DNA from: Aliirhizobium smilacinae | GTDB taxonomy: Bacteria > Pseudomonadota > Alphaproteobacteria > Rhizobiales > Rhizobiaceae | DNA length: 64,000 bases | Direction: 5' to 3' | NCBI RefSeq assembly: GCF_006335145.1 | Contig: NZ_VDMN01000004.1 | Coordinates: 1 to 64,000 of the forward strand | Part shown: piece after piece, positions 48,467 through 58,172 of the stretch | Layout: each line of letters starts with the position of its first letter | How positions within the stretch are numbered: the stretch's first letter is position 1 | Translations under genes and position numbers: made by a program | Notes under the pieces: model-generated | Told to the model about the DNA's origin: nothing | The model's database searches: none | Seen by the model: only the letters and a program-made list of their open reading frames with translations

Positions 48467-49135
48467 ATGACGCTGCCGCTTCGTATTGCCCCTTCCATTC
48501 TCGCCTCTGATTTTTCGAAACTGGGCCAGGAGGTCGGAGACGTCATCGAAGCCGGCGCGGACTGGGTCCATCTCGACGTCATGGACGGCCATTTCGTTCC
48601 CAATATTTCCTTCGGGCCGGATGTCATCAAGTCGCTGCGTCCCTATACCGACGCTTTCTTCGATTGCCATCTGATGATCGCTCCGGTCGATCCCTATATC
48701 GAAGCCTTCGCCAAGGCCGGCTGTGATGGCATCACCGTCCATGCCGAGGCCGGTCCGCATCTGCATCGCTCGCTGCAGACGATCCGCTCTCTGGGCAAGA
48801 AGGTCGGTGTGACACTCAACCCGGCAACGCCGGTCTCCGTTCTCGAAAACGTGCTCGACGACGTCGATCTGATCCTCGTCATGAGCGTCAATCCCGGTTT
48901 CGGCGGCCAGAGCTTTATCCCTTCCGCACTCGACAAGATCGCCCGCATCAAGTCCCTGATCGGTGACCGCCCGATCGAGATCGAAGTCGATGGCGGCATT
49001 ACGCCGGCGACCATCGGGGCGGCCCGCAAGGCCGGCGCCAACGTTTTCGTTGCCGGATCGGCCGTCTACAAAGGTGGCAGCAAGGACGCCTACCGCGAAA
49101 ACATCTCGGCACTTGTGAAGGCAGCCGAAGGCTGA
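48467..49135 (+). CDS. rpe: ribulose-phosphate 3-epimerase
   Basis: Rpe interconverts ribulose-5-phosphate and xylulose-5-phosphate in the pentose phosphate pathway. The 222-residue product has the family length and motifs: [21 protein letters not shown] (metal and catalytic Asp), HLMI, and VNPGFGGQ with the second catalytic Asp in EVDGGI. It lies 56 bases after the binding-protein gene. Confidence 0.97.
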   Translation: MTLPLRIAPSILASDFSKLGQEVGDVIEAGADWVHLDVMDGHFVPNISFGPDVIKSLRPYTDAFFDCHLMIAPVDPYIEAFAKAGCDGITVHAEAGPHLHRSLQTIRSLGKKVGVTLNPATPVSVLENVLDDVDLILVMSVNPGFGGQSFIPSALDKIARIKSLIGDRPIEIEVDGGITPATIGAARKAGANVFVAGSAVYKGGSKDAYRENISALVKAAEG

Positions 49136-49230
49136 AAGCCTTAAAGGCAGGTCAAAGTCCCAAAAAGATTGAGCTTCGCCGTTCTTCTTGATAGAGCGGC
49201 GGCAATTGTCATTCACCAAGCGAGCCACCC

Positions 49231-50538
49231 ATGATCCCCCGCTACTCCCGACCGGAAATGGTCGCCATCTGGTCTCCCGAAACCAAGTTCCGCATCTGGT
49301 TCGAAATCGAGGCCCATGCCTGCGACGCTCTGGCCGCGATCGGCGTCATTCCGAAGTCTGCTGCCGAGACGATCTGGGAAAAGGGCGGCAAGGCCGAATT
49401 CGACGTCGCCCGTATCGACGAGATCGAAGCCGTCACCAAGCATGACGTCATCGCCTTCCTGACGCATCTTGCTGAATTCGTCGGTCCGGATAGTCGTTTC
49501 ATCCACCAGGGCATGACCTCGTCCGACGTGCTCGATACCACCTTCAACGTCCAGCTCGTTCGCGCCACCGACATCCTGCTCGCCGGTGTCGATCGCGTGC
49601 TTGCCGCTCTGAAGACCCGCGCCTTCGAGCACAAGGACACTGTCCGCATCGGCCGCAGCCACGGCATCCATGCCGAGCCGACCACAATGGGCCTGACCTT
49701 TGCCCGCTTCTACGCAGAAATGGACCGCAACAAGACGCGCCTGCTCGAAGCCCGCGAGGAAATCGCTACTTGCGCCATCTCCGGTGCCGTCGGGACTTTC
49801 GCCAATATCGATCCGCGCGTCGAAGAACATGTCGCCGCCGCCCTCGGCCTGAAGCCCGAGCCGGTCTCGACCCAGGTTATACCGCGCGACCGTCACGCCA
49901 TGTATTTCGCCGTCCTCGGCGTCATCGCCTCGTCGATCGAAAACGTCGCGATCGAGATTCGCCACATGCAGCGCACCGAAGTTCTGGAAGCGGAAGAGTT
50001 CTTCTCGCCGGGCCAGAAGGGTTCGTCGGCAATGCCGCACAAGCGCAACCCGGTTCTGACAGAAAACCTGACCGGCCTTTCCCGCCTCGTGCGCATGTCT
50101 GTCGTACCGGCGATGGAAAACGTTGCCCTCTGGCACGAGCGTGACATCAGCCATTCCAGCGTCGAGCGCGCCATTGGCCCCGACACGACCGTCACCCTTG
50201 ATTTCGCCCTCAATCGTCTTGCTGGTGTCATCGAAAAGCTGGTCATCTACCCCGAGAACATGTTGAAAAACATGAACAAGTTCAAGGGTCTGGTAATGAG
50301 CCAGCGGGTTCTTCTGGCCCTCACCCAGGCCGGCGTCTCGCGCGAGGACAGCTACCGTCTCGTACAGCGCAACGCGATGAAGGTTTGGGAACAGGGCAAG
50401 GATTTCCTTGAAGAACTGCTCGCCGACCAGGAAGTGCTTGCCGCACTTTCGGAAGAAGAGATCCGCGAAAAATTCGATCTCGGCTATCACACCAAGCACG
50501 TCGACACGATCTTCACCCGTGTCTTCGGCGAAGCTTGA
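49231..50538 (+). CDS. purB: adenylosuccinate lyase
   Basis: PurB cleaves SAICAR and adenylosuccinate, releasing fumarate, in purine synthesis. The 435-residue product has the superfamily signature GSSAMPHKRNP with the catalytic flexible loop, the TSSDVLDTTFN block and the RSHGIHAEPTT segment. It is followed by an RBBP9-type hydrolase. The other purine genes (purC, purS, purQ, purL) lie 3-10 kb downstream on the same strand. Confidence 0.97.
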   Translation: MIPRYSRPEMVAIWSPETKFRIWFEIEAHACDALAAIGVIPKSAAETIWEKGGKAEFDVARIDEIEAVTKHDVIAFLTHLAEFVGPDSRFIHQGMTSSDVLDTTFNVQLVRATDILLAGVDRVLAALKTRAFEHKDTVRIGRSHGIHAEPTTMGLTFARFYAEMDRNKTRLLEAREEIATCAISGAVGTFANIDPRVEEHVAAALGLKPEPVSTQVIPRDRHAMYFAVLGVIASSIENVAIEIRHMQRTEVLEAEEFFSPGQKGSSAMPHKRNPVLTENLTGLSRLVRMSVVPAMENVALWHERDISHSSVERAIGPDTTVTLDFALNRLAGVIEKLVIYPENMLKNMNKFKGLVMSQRVLLALTQAGVSREDSYRLVQRNAMKVWEQGKDFLEELLADQEVLAALSEEEIREKFDLGYHTKHVDTIFTRVFGEA

Positions 50539-50569
50539 TATCGACGCAATACGAACCCAGATACGCGGC

Positions 50570-51124
50570 ATGAAAGCATCAGAAGCCGACATCCTCATCA
50601 TTCCCGGTTACACCAATTCCGGCCCCACCCATTGGCAGACCCGTTGGGAGCAGAAGCTCGCAACGGCCCGCCGGGTGGAGCAGGCGGAATGGGCAAAGCC
50701 GGTGAAGGAAGATTGGGTCCAGCGTCTCGTCGAGGAGGTCAACGCCTCGACGAAGCCCGTTGTGCTTGTCGCCCATTCGCTGGGCGTACCGACGGCCATC
50801 CACGCGATACCGCATTTCAACAAGCCGATCGCCGGAGCCTTTTTTGTCGCTCCGCCGGATGTGCAGAACCCGAACATCCGGCCCAAGCACCTGATGACCT
50901 TCGGCCCCTATCCGCGAAATCCCCTTCCCTTCCCGACCCTCACAGTTGCCAGTCGCAACGATCCCTTCGGCTCCTATGAACACGCGGGTGACGTCACCAA
51001 TGCCTGGGGTTCGGTTCTGGTCGATGCAGGCGAATCCGGCCATATCAATGCCGAGTCCGGACATGGCCCATGGCCGGAAGGAACCATGGTTTTCGCCCAG
51101 TTCCTGAGTCGACTGAAGGTCTGA
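50570..51124 (+). CDS. RBBP9/YdeN family alpha/beta hydrolase
   Basis: The 184-residue protein is a small alpha/beta hydrolase. It has the nucleophile Ser in VAHSLG, an acidic residue in SRNDPFGSYEHA and the catalytic His in DAGESGHINAESGHG, which is the RBBP9/YdeN signature. The natural substrate is unknown. It starts 31 bases after purB, so it may be co-transcribed. The frame extends upstream, but M at 50570 begins the conserved part. Confidence 0.85.
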   Translation: MKASEADILIIPGYTNSGPTHWQTRWEQKLATARRVEQAEWAKPVKEDWVQRLVEEVNASTKPVVLVAHSLGVPTAIHAIPHFNKPIAGAFFVAPPDVQNPNIRPKHLMTFGPYPRNPLPFPTLTVASRNDPFGSYEHAGDVTNAWGSVLVDAGESGHINAESGHGPWPEGTMVFAQFLSRLKV

Positions 51125-51244
51125 ATCCGGCGACATGCGCTGAAACAACCCACCGTCGTCATCTCGTTTTCGACGGACAATTTTAATGGCACTTTAATTC
51201 GTATTTGCTAACATTAGGATATTCCTGCGAATGTAGGCGATCCG

Positions 51245-52999
51245 ATGTCATCCAAACCAGTCTTGTACGCAGGCCCATCGATATCACCAGTGCGGGACAT
51301 CGGCCTGTCGGTGGGTATCCATGATGCCATCCCTTTTGCGATCGTGTTGCTTGATCGGCAGGGGCGATTTCTCCATGCGAACAAGGCGTTCAAGGCCAAC
51401 TGGAGCCTGTCAGAGCCGCAGCTTCTGACCGACTTGGTTCCCGCCGAAGACCGCACGAATTTTCTCGCCGAGCTTCGGCACTGCGAAAGCGGGGCAGACC
51501 GCCAGATCGAATTGTGCCTGCCGCAGCCGGACGGAACGCTGAGATGGGCGCAGGTAAGCCTTGCCGTCGCATCGGCGAGGCTTGATGGACCGCTCGTCAT
51601 CGCCGCCTCGTTTGCCGATATCACCGCGTTGAAGACAAAGCTTGCAGATCTCGAAATATGGGAAAGCCGCTGGAACAAGGCGCTTGTCGGATCATCGACC
51701 GGCGTCTGGGACCATAACTGGAACCGCGGGGAAAAATACTACTCACCCACATGGCGGCGCATCCGGGGCATGTCCGAGGATGATCCGCTTGCCGAAAGCA
51801 CCGAGGCTTGGCTCGAACTCGTCCATCCGGACGATCGGGATCATGTGACCCACTGCATAGAACGACAGAATGCGGGCGACCCGGCCTATACGGTGTTCGA
51901 ATACCGTGAACGTCACAAGCATGGCCACTGGATCTGGATCGAGTGCCGCGGCGATTGCGTCGAATGGGACGAAAGCGGCAAACCTATACGCATCGTCGGG
52001 ACAGATACCGATATCACCGCTCGCAAACAGGCCGAGGAAGCCACCGCCCGCATGGCAAGACGCCTGGACATGGCGCTGGAGATATCCGGCGTCGGCACAT
52101 ACGAATGCGACCTGACAACCGGCGTGGTGGACTGGGACGACCGCATGTACCGCATCTATGACGTCGGCCGGCGCGAGGATGTCAGGGTCGGGGGGCTATG
52201 GGAAACCTTCCTCCATCCTGACGATTCCGAACGCGTGTTGAAGAACGTCGACGAGCATATCGAGAATGGTAACCGCTTCTCGGATCAATATCGTGTCGTC
52301 CTCCGTGACGGCTCGGACCGGATAATCCGAGCACGCACCATGACTTTCCTTGATGGAAACGGTCACCAGATGACGGTTGGAGCCAACTGGGACGTCACCG
52401 AGGATGTCGGCTTGCATCGCGAGCTTGAGCGGGCAAAGCTTCTTGCCGAGGCACGAAACAGCGAACTGGAGGCCGCCAAGGACCGGATCGAGCATAGCGC
52501 CATGCACGATTACCTGACCGAGCTCCCCAACCGCCGTTATCTCGACGAGGTGCTTCAGCGTATGGGTGCCGAATGCCGCAGCAACGGAACCGGCATCGCC
52601 ATCCTCCATGTTGATCTCGATCGCTTCAAGCAGATCAACGACAGGCTCGGTCACGACGCGGGAGATGCCATGCTGCTTCATACCGCCAGGACTTTGCGCG
52701 CGACGCTCAGCGACGAGGATTTCATTGCCCGTGTGGGCGGTGACGAGTTTATCGTTGTATCGCAGCTCGTGGGCATGCGCGAACCGCTGTCATCTGTCGC
52801 GATCCGCATGATCGACGCCCTGCGCAAACCGGTCACCTACGAGGGACATCTCTGCCGGGTCGGGGCGAGCATAGGGATTGCGTCCGAATACGGCGAAGCC
52901 ATCGACGTCCGCCAGCTGCTTCGCAATTCAGATATCGCCCTCTATGAGGCCAAACGACAGGGACGAAACCGTTACGTTCACTTCTCAACCTCGGCGTGA
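51245..52999 (+). CDS. PAS-domain diguanylate cyclase (PAS-PAS-PAS-GGDEF)
   Basis: The 584-residue protein has no membrane helix and three PAS-type domains (about 20-135, 140-270, 285-400), the second with the HWIWIECRGD ... DTDITARKQAEE PAC end. A GGDEF domain follows, with the intact active site RVGGDEF (498-502), so it should make cyclic di-GMP. No RxxD inhibitory site lies at the usual spot five residues before it (SDED instead), so product feedback may be absent. It is a lone gene. Confidence 0.92.
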   Translation: MSSKPVLYAGPSISPVRDIGLSVGIHDAIPFAIVLLDRQGRFLHANKAFKANWSLSEPQLLTDLVPAEDRTNFLAELRHCESGADRQIELCLPQPDGTLRWAQVSLAVASARLDGPLVIAASFADITALKTKLADLEIWESRWNKALVGSSTGVWDHNWNRGEKYYSPTWRRIRGMSEDDPLAESTEAWLELVHPDDRDHVTHCIERQNAGDPAYTVFEYRERHKHGHWIWIECRGDCVEWDESGKPIRIVGTDTDITARKQAEEATARMARRLDMALEISGVGTYECDLTTGVVDWDDRMYRIYDVGRREDVRVGGLWETFLHPDDSERVLKNVDEHIENGNRFSDQYRVVLRDGSDRIIRARTMTFLDGNGHQMTVGANWDVTEDVGLHRELERAKLLAEARNSELEAAKDRIEHSAMHDYLTELPNRRYLDEVLQRMGAECRSNGTGIAILHVDLDRFKQINDRLGHDAGDAMLLHTARTLRATLSDEDFIARVGGDEFIVVSQLVGMREPLSSVAIRMIDALRKPVTYEGHLCRVGASIGIASEYGEAIDVRQLLRNSDIALYEAKRQGRNRYVHFSTSA

Positions 53000-53020
53000 C
53001 GCGGAAACATCACGATTTTC

Positions 53021-53335
53021 CTACTGGTTTTCCACCTGAAACGAGGCTTCGGTCAGCAAATCGAGCATCTTCGTGCGGATCTCCGTATCCGATACGGCAA
53101 TGCCGGCGGCATCGAAATCCTGCCTCAGCTTGCGAAAAACATCCTCATGCCCGGCTTCCTCGAGATCCGCCACGACAACCTCCCTGGCGTAAGCATCCTT
53201 GTCCGCTTTTCCAAGCAGGCTCGCCGCCCACAACCCTGCGAGCCTGTTGCGACGGGAAAGGGCCTTGAACTTCAGTTCCTCATCATGCGCGAACTTGTTT
53301 TCGAACGCTTTTTCACGATCACTGATACCACTCAT
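53021..53335 (-). CDS. DUF1476 protein, F1-ATPase inhibitor (zeta) subunit type
   Basis: The 104-residue helical protein starts SGISDREKAFENKFAHDEELKF and matches the DUF1476 family of alphaproteobacteria. In Paracoccus this protein (zeta subunit) binds the F1-ATPase and blocks ATP hydrolysis. The basic, helix-prone N-terminus fits the inhibitory segment. It is divergent from purC. Confidence 0.9.
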   Translation of the reverse strand: MSGISDREKAFENKFAHDEELKFKALSRRNRLAGLWAASLLGKADKDAYAREVVVADLEEAGHEDVFRKLRQDFDAAGIAVSDTEIRTKMLDLLTEASFQVENQ

Positions 53336-53745
53336 CTTATTCCTCCCACATTCATATTAGAATATTCAAATAAGAACGACTGACCCCTTTCGCAATCCGA
53401 TCGCCGGAACCTGCGTGCCAACCCTCCTCGGCAACGACGACAGGCTGCAGGCGCGTTCATGCCATCAATCGGGATCTTGCGGGAGGACTTCGCGATGCCC
53501 CGCCTGATTGTGGCTGCTATGGAAAGATAGGGCCCGAAGTCCTATCTGTCGTGGAAAGTCTCTGCTGTCGGAAAAAAGTCGGACAATCCGATGTAGTCTG
53601 GCCGTACTGATTCTTCGCATGCCGAACACTGGGCAATTTGCTCGCCGGGAGACGCCTGCATTGTGAAAACGAAACTTTTCCGATATGGGACCGCTTCAAA
53701 GAAGACCGCAGCGGCTTTGGCCGCTTACAACGAGATAAAAATATC
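53336..53745. other. intergenic gap between the zeta subunit gene and purC
   Basis: This 410-base divergent gap must contain the promoters of both genes. I could not assign them or a purine-regulator site. The purC frame is open upstream to 53638, but the conserved start is 53746. Nothing else is supported. Confidence 0.4.
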
Positions 53746-54510
53746 ATGAATCGTCGCCGCCGTATTTATGAAGGCAAGGCCAAGATCCTTTACGAGGGAC
53801 CTGAGCCGGGCACGCTGATCCAGTTCTTCAAGGACGACGCGACAGCCTTCAACAAAAAGAAGCATGGTGTTATCGACGGCAAGGGTGTGCTGAACAATCG
53901 TATTTCCGAATATCTGTTCACGCACCTGAACAAGATCGGCATTCCGACGCATTTCATCCGCCGGATGAACATGCGCGAGCAGCTGATCAAGGAAGTGGAG
54001 ATGATCCCGCTCGAGATCGTCGTTCGCAATGTCGCCGCCGGCTCGCTGTCCGAACGCCTCGGCATCGAAGAAGGCACGGTCCTGCCGCGCTCGATCATCG
54101 AATTTTATTACAAGTCCGACCAGCTCGCCGATCCGATGGTTTCCGAAGAGCACATTACCGCCTTCGGTTGGGCCAATCCCGCCGAACTGGATGACGTGAT
54201 GGCATTAGCTATCCGTGTGAACGACTTTTTGACCGGCCTTTTCCTCGGCGTCGGCATCCAGCTCGTCGATTTCAAGATCGAATGTGGACGCCTTTACGAG
54301 GGCGACATGATGCGCATCATCCTGGCCGACGAAATCTCGCCCGACAGCTGCCGGCTGTGGGACATCGAGACGAAGGAAAAGATGGACAAGGACCGCTTCC
54401 GCCGCGATCTGGGTGGTCTGGTCGAAGCCTATTCCGAAGTCGCCCGCCGACTCGGCATCATCAACGAAAACGAACCGATCCGCGGAACGGGTCCGGTTCT
54501 CGTCAAGTAA
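53746..54510 (+). CDS. purC: SAICAR synthetase
   Basis: PurC joins aspartate to CAIR using ATP. The 254-residue product has the family start [15 protein letters not shown], the [12 protein letters not shown] block and the ...[10 protein letters not shown] signature. It begins the purC-purS-orf-purQ run, with purS 16 bases downstream. Confidence 0.97.
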   Translation: MNRRRRIYEGKAKILYEGPEPGTLIQFFKDDATAFNKKKHGVIDGKGVLNNRISEYLFTHLNKIGIPTHFIRRMNMREQLIKEVEMIPLEIVVRNVAAGSLSERLGIEEGTVLPRSIIEFYYKSDQLADPMVSEEHITAFGWANPAELDDVMALAIRVNDFLTGLFLGVGIQLVDFKIECGRLYEGDMMRIILADEISPDSCRLWDIETKEKMDKDRFRRDLGGLVEAYSEVARRLGIINENEPIRGTGPVLVK

Positions 54511-54526
54511 TCAGGGGTATTTTGCA

Positions 54527-54769
54527 GTGATCAAGGCACGCGTGACCGTCACGCTGAAAAACGGCGTTCTCGACCCGCAGGGCAAGGCGATCGAAGGCGC
54601 GCTCGGCAGCCTCGGTTTCGAAGGCGTCCACCAGGCCCGTCAGGGCAAGGTGTTCGATCTCGAACTCGACACCGCCGACAGGGCCAAGGCCGAAACCGAT
54701 CTCAAGGCCATGTGCGACAAGCTTCTGGCAAACACGGTGATTGAGAACTACACTATCGCAATCGACTAG
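54527..54769 (+). CDS. purS: FGAM synthetase subunit PurS
   Basis: PurS is the small structural subunit that bridges PurQ and PurL in the FGAM synthetase complex. The 80-residue product has KARVTVTLKNGVLDPQGKAI and FDLELD, typical of the family. It starts at GTG 54527, with AGGGG about 9 bases upstream. It is 16 bases after purC. Confidence 0.95.
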   Translation: MIKARVTVTLKNGVLDPQGKAIEGALGSLGFEGVHQARQGKVFDLELDTADRAKAETDLKAMCDKLLANTVIENYTIAID

Positions 54770-54786
54770 AGGTTGCGGAGCGTGTG

Positions 54787-55044
54787 ATGGCTGAAGTCAC
54801 CAATGAGCTGATGTATGAACTGCTGAAGAAACTGAACACACGGTTCGACAAGGTTGATTTATCTCTGAGCGAGCTTCGCGCCGAGATGAATGCAATGAGG
54901 GGAACTATGGTGTCCATGCATCAGGAGATACATAACATCTACTCTACTCTGGCCCGCCACGAAAACCGTCTCGACCGTATCGAACACCGACTGGAACTGC
55001 GCGAGTTCCAGGAAGCCCAAGCAAGGTTTGAACCACAGCCATGA
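54787..55044 (+). CDS. hypothetical coiled-coil protein between purS and purQ
   Basis: The 85-residue protein is almost entirely alpha-helical with heptad spacing ([20 protein letters not shown] ... [20 protein letters not shown]). It has no membrane helix or Cys and ends in a proline-containing tail. It sits 17 bases after purS, and its TGA overlaps the purQ ATG (ATGA), so purQ translation is coupled to it. I do not recognise the family; a scaffold or complex-assembly role for PurS/PurQ/PurL is only a guess from position. Confidence 0.75.
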   Translation: MAEVTNELMYELLKKLNTRFDKVDLSLSELRAEMNAMRGTMVSMHQEIHNIYSTLARHENRLDRIEHRLELREFQEAQARFEPQP

Positions 55045-55715
55045 AGTCAGCCGTCGTCCAGCTCCCAGGCCTCAACCGCGATCGCGACATGATCGCCGCC
55101 CTTACCAAGATTTCCGGCAAGGCGCCGATCACCGTCTGGCAGACGGAGACGAGCATCCCCGATGACGTCGATCTGATCGTCATTCCGGGCGGCTTCTCCT
55201 ATGGCGATTACCTGCGCTGCGGCGCGATCGCTGCCCGCATGCCGGTCATGCAGGCGATCAAGGAAAAGGCCGAAAAGGGCGTCAAGGTTCTCGGCGTCTG
55301 CAACGGCTTCCAGATCCTCGTCGAGGCCGGCATGCTGCCCGGCGCCCTGATGATGAACGCCTCTTTGAAATTCGTCTGCAAGGAAGTGAAACTCGAAGTC
55401 GTCAATGCCGAGACCGAGTTCACCCGCGCCTATGACAAGGGCCAGATCATCCGTTGCCCGGTTGCTCATCATGAAGGCAACTATTTCGTTGATGCCGAGA
55501 CGCTGAAGTCGATCAACGGCAACGGCCAGGTCGTGTTCCGTTATGCAGACGGCACCAACCCCAACGGCGCGATCGACGACATTGCCGGCGTCGTTAACGC
55601 ACGCGGCAACGTGCTCGGTATGATGCCGCATCCGGAGAACCTGATCGAAGCCGCTCACGGCGGCACCGATGGCCGGGGTATCTTCGCCTCCGCACTGGAT
55701 GTCATCGCGGCTTAA
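55041..55715 (+). CDS. purQ: FGAM synthetase glutaminase subunit
   Basis: PurQ hydrolyses glutamine to supply ammonia to PurL. The 224-residue product is a class I amidotransferase with the nucleophile Cys in [11 protein letters not shown], the oxyanion region [14 protein letters not shown] and the catalytic His in MMPHPEN. It overlaps the coiled-coil ORF by four bases. purL lies 2.5 kb further on. Confidence 0.97.
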   Translation: MKSAVVQLPGLNRDRDMIAALTKISGKAPITVWQTETSIPDDVDLIVIPGGFSYGDYLRCGAIAARMPVMQAIKEKAEKGVKVLGVCNGFQILVEAGMLPGALMMNASLKFVCKEVKLEVVNAETEFTRAYDKGQIIRCPVAHHEGNYFVDAETLKSINGNGQVVFRYADGTNPNGAIDDIAGVVNARGNVLGMMPHPENLIEAAHGGTDGRGIFASALDVIAA

Positions 55716-55785
55716 GCGCTGCGTGCGGTGGCCGACCACCTCGACCACCGCTCAAAAATCACAACAATTCGGGAACGAAACGCAG

Positions 55786-56175
55786 ATGTCCTGCCGTATT
55801 TCACATGCTGTCTCTGCCGCCGTTCTCGCAAGCCTGCTTGCCGCCTGCCAGGCCAAGCCTGTAGCCCACCAGACAAGCCCGTCCGCACTCGACATCATGG
55901 AAAAGGTTGCCGTTGCGGCAAACCGCTGCTGGTTCAAGTCTGGTGATACGGCTTTCAAGTCCTACGGATTCGCACCGGAACTCACCTCATTTTCGGGCCG
56001 CCCACGCATCCTCCTGACCCGCAAGGGGTCGTCGGATATTCGCCCGCTCCTCGTCGTGCAGGCTGAAGGCAAACCAGCCCGTCTCAGCGCCTTCGGTCCT
56101 CTGATGGATGAGCCGCTCAGCGGACGCATCAGCACCGACGTCAAGCGCTGGGCTGCAGGCAATTCGAACTGCTGA
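55786..56175 (+). CDS. putative lipoprotein, hypothetical
   Basis: The 129-residue protein has a lipoprotein signal (SAAVLASLLAAC, with the lipobox Cys near residue 21). After it come two further cysteines, in NRCWF and at the very end (NSNC), which could form a disulfide. It is likely anchored in a membrane facing the periplasm. No known domain. It is 70 bases after purQ. Confidence 0.7.
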   Translation: MSCRISHAVSAAVLASLLAACQAKPVAHQTSPSALDIMEKVAVAANRCWFKSGDTAFKSYGFAPELTSFSGRPRILLTRKGSSDIRPLLVVQAEGKPARLSAFGPLMDEPLSGRISTDVKRWAAGNSNC

Positions 56176-56248
56176 AAAAGCCAACCCGGCGATTGGATTG
56201 CCGGACCGGCCAGTTTCTCCTGCGATAACCCCACAAACATGCAGGCCT

Positions 56249-56530
56249 TTACGCCAGGAACCGTGACCTAGCTGCCTCACGGGTCGCGCAAATACGCGTC
56301 ACTCCGATATCCTGCAGCTGTTCGTCGCCCATATCGCGCAGCATTTGCCGGCCTTTGCGGCGAGCTGCCCAGTTTCCCAGAACATCGATCAGTCCGGCGA
56401 CCAGCCCTGCACGCACCGGCATCTTCGCAGGCTGCAGCAGATCACCTGCGACATGGAGTGCTTCCTCCCGTTCATAACGGTCGGGGTACATTGTATCGAT
56501 TGTAGCGAGATATTCGTCGTACTTGCGCAT
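56249..56530 (-). CDS. DUF1127 family protein with N-terminal extension
   Basis: The 93-residue protein ends with a DUF1127 domain (LGNWAARRKGRQMLRDMGDE ... LQDIG), an Arg-rich helical domain. Small alphaproteobacterial DUF1127 proteins have been linked to RNA binding and phosphate/carbon metabolism, but this longer form has no known role. The extra ~40 N-terminal residues are unassigned. It is divergent from the MocR regulator, a likely target of it. Start 56530 (MRKYDEYLATIDTMYPD). Confidence 0.8.
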   Translation of the reverse strand: MRKYDEYLATIDTMYPDRYEREEALHVAGDLLQPAKMPVRAGLVAGLIDVLGNWAARRKGRQMLRDMGDEQLQDIGVTRICATREAARSRFLA

Positions 56531-56592
56531 GTCGCACCTATTGGCGTTGCATCTCATTCGGTGCAATCCAAATACATTGACTCGGAAAGAGG

Positions 56593-56621
56593 GACAATGT
56601 AGCTAATTGTCACTATGACAA
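56593..56621. promoter_or_regulatory. putative MocR operator overlapping the mocR start
   Basis: Three GACAA-type boxes are present: GACAAT (56593-56598), ATTGTC (56606-56611) and TGACAA (56616-56621). The last two form the palindrome TTGTCA-CTA-TGACAA (56607-56621), which covers the ATG of the regulator gene at 56615. Repeated boxes near the start are typical of autoregulated GntR/MocR proteins (inference). Confidence 0.55.
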
Positions 56622-58033
56622 GTTGGCTTCCAGACATTCAACAGGGCTCCGGCCCGCTTTACATTCGCCTCGCCGACCAGATGGAGAGCGCGATAGCGAA
56701 GGGCGATCTGCCGGCTGGCGGAAAATTGCCGCCGCAGCGCAATCTCGCTTACGACATCGGGGTGACAATCGGCACGATCAGCCGCGCCTATTCGCTGCTG
56801 CACGAGCGTGGACTCGTCAGCGGTGAGGTTGGCCGCGGTACTTATGTGCTTGCGCGCAATGAAGAAGAGCCCCAATCGCATCGTGACCCGGTCACCAGCA
56901 GTCTCGCCGGTACGCGTCCACTCGACGCACCGGCAAACAAGATCCGCTTCGACAGCACCGCTGCCCCCGACATCGGCCAGGGTGAGACCCTGTCGGCCGT
57001 CATATCGGATATCATGCGGGACTGTCCCCACGCGGTGGCAGGATACACACGCGGTAGTCCGGATAACTGGCAGGAGGCAGGCGTCCGCTGGCTCCGCTGT
57101 GGCGAATGGGCTCCTCGCCCCGATGCGATCGTACCCACATTGGGCGCCCATGCGGGCGTCATGGCCATCATCAGCGTGCTCACCAATCCGGGCGACCGTA
57201 TAGCGTTCGAGCACCTGACCTATTCCCAGGTCAGCCGCGCGGCCGGCCTGATCGGCCGCCGTATCTCGCTGGTGGCCTCGGATGCTTCGGGGGTGATGCC
57301 GGATGATTTTGAGCGGGTCTGTCTTCAGGAACACCCGAAGATCGCCTTCTTCATGTCATCGGCACAGAACCCGACGCTCGCCACCATGCCGTTGGAGCAT
57401 CGCAAGGCCATTGCCGAGATTGCCCGCCGGCATAACGTCTGGCTGATCGAGGACAATCTTTATGGCGCGATGGACAAGAAGGACATTCCTCTTATCGCGG
57501 CACTTGCACCCGAGCGGACCTTCGTCGTCGACGGGCTCTCCAAATCTGTCTCCGCCGGCATACGCGGCGGATGGGTGGCCTGCCCTCCCCATTTAGCCCA
57601 GCGCGTCCGGGTCGCGCACAAGATGATGACCGGCGGCATGCCCTTCCTGCTTGCGGAACTCAGCGCCCGCCTAGTCCTGAGCGGCGAGGCCGACGCCATC
57701 TGGGAGCGCTGCAGGAATGAGATCAACGCCCGCGAGGCAATGGCCCGCGAGATCCTCGCCGGTTACGATTTCAATTCGAGTACCGACATCCCCTTCCTCT
57801 GGCTGAAGCTGCCGGAGCCCTGGCTTTCGGCGACATTCAAGAATGCCGTTTATGCCGATGGCGTCCTTGTCGACGACGAGGACGAGTTCAAGGCGGGGCG
57901 TTCCGAAAAGATCAGCCACAGGATTCGCCTTGGATTCTCCTCACCGGGCTCCCGGCAGGAAGTCAGCGACGGCCTGCGGATCGTTCGCAGCCTGCTGGAC
58001 AACGGCTCAGCCGGTTACGACAGTGTCGCCTGA
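56615..58033 (+). CDS. MocR-type PLP-dependent transcriptional regulator
   Basis: The 472-residue protein has an N-terminal GntR winged helix (about 5-75, PLYIRLADQMESAIAKGDLPA and LPPQRNLAYDIGVTIGTISR). A fold-type I aminotransferase-like domain follows, with a PLP-type lysine in VDGLSKSVSAGIRGGWVACP. MocR proteins bind DNA and sense amino acid or vitamin B6-related ligands. The divergent DUF1127 gene and its own gene are the probable targets. A hairpin terminator follows it. Confidence 0.9.
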   Translation: MTSWLPDIQQGSGPLYIRLADQMESAIAKGDLPAGGKLPPQRNLAYDIGVTIGTISRAYSLLHERGLVSGEVGRGTYVLARNEEEPQSHRDPVTSSLAGTRPLDAPANKIRFDSTAAPDIGQGETLSAVISDIMRDCPHAVAGYTRGSPDNWQEAGVRWLRCGEWAPRPDAIVPTLGAHAGVMAIISVLTNPGDRIAFEHLTYSQVSRAAGLIGRRISLVASDASGVMPDDFERVCLQEHPKIAFFMSSAQNPTLATMPLEHRKAIAEIARRHNVWLIEDNLYGAMDKKDIPLIAALAPERTFVVDGLSKSVSAGIRGGWVACPPHLAQRVRVAHKMMTGGMPFLLAELSARLVLSGEADAIWERCRNEINAREAMAREILAGYDFNSSTDIPFLWLKLPEPWLSATFKNAVYADGVLVDDEDEFKAGRSEKISHRIRLGFSSPGSRQEVSDGLRIVRSLLDNGSAGYDSVA

Positions 58034-58069
58034 GACACGGCCGGCGCAGCAGCACCTCCATACTCCTAT

Positions 58070-58091
58070 CCTCCGCCATTGGCGGCGGAGG
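58070..58091 (+). terminator. terminator after the MocR gene
   Basis: CCTCCGCC and GGCGGAGG form an 8-bp stem with a 6-base loop, followed by CTGATTTT. It separates mocR from purL. Confidence 0.65.
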
Positions 58092-58172
58092 CTGATTTTC
58101 CTGTCGCACTGACGGAACAGTTAGGTTAAAGAGGCGCGAAAGCCCCGACCGGCAGCCATTCCAGGATTAAAG

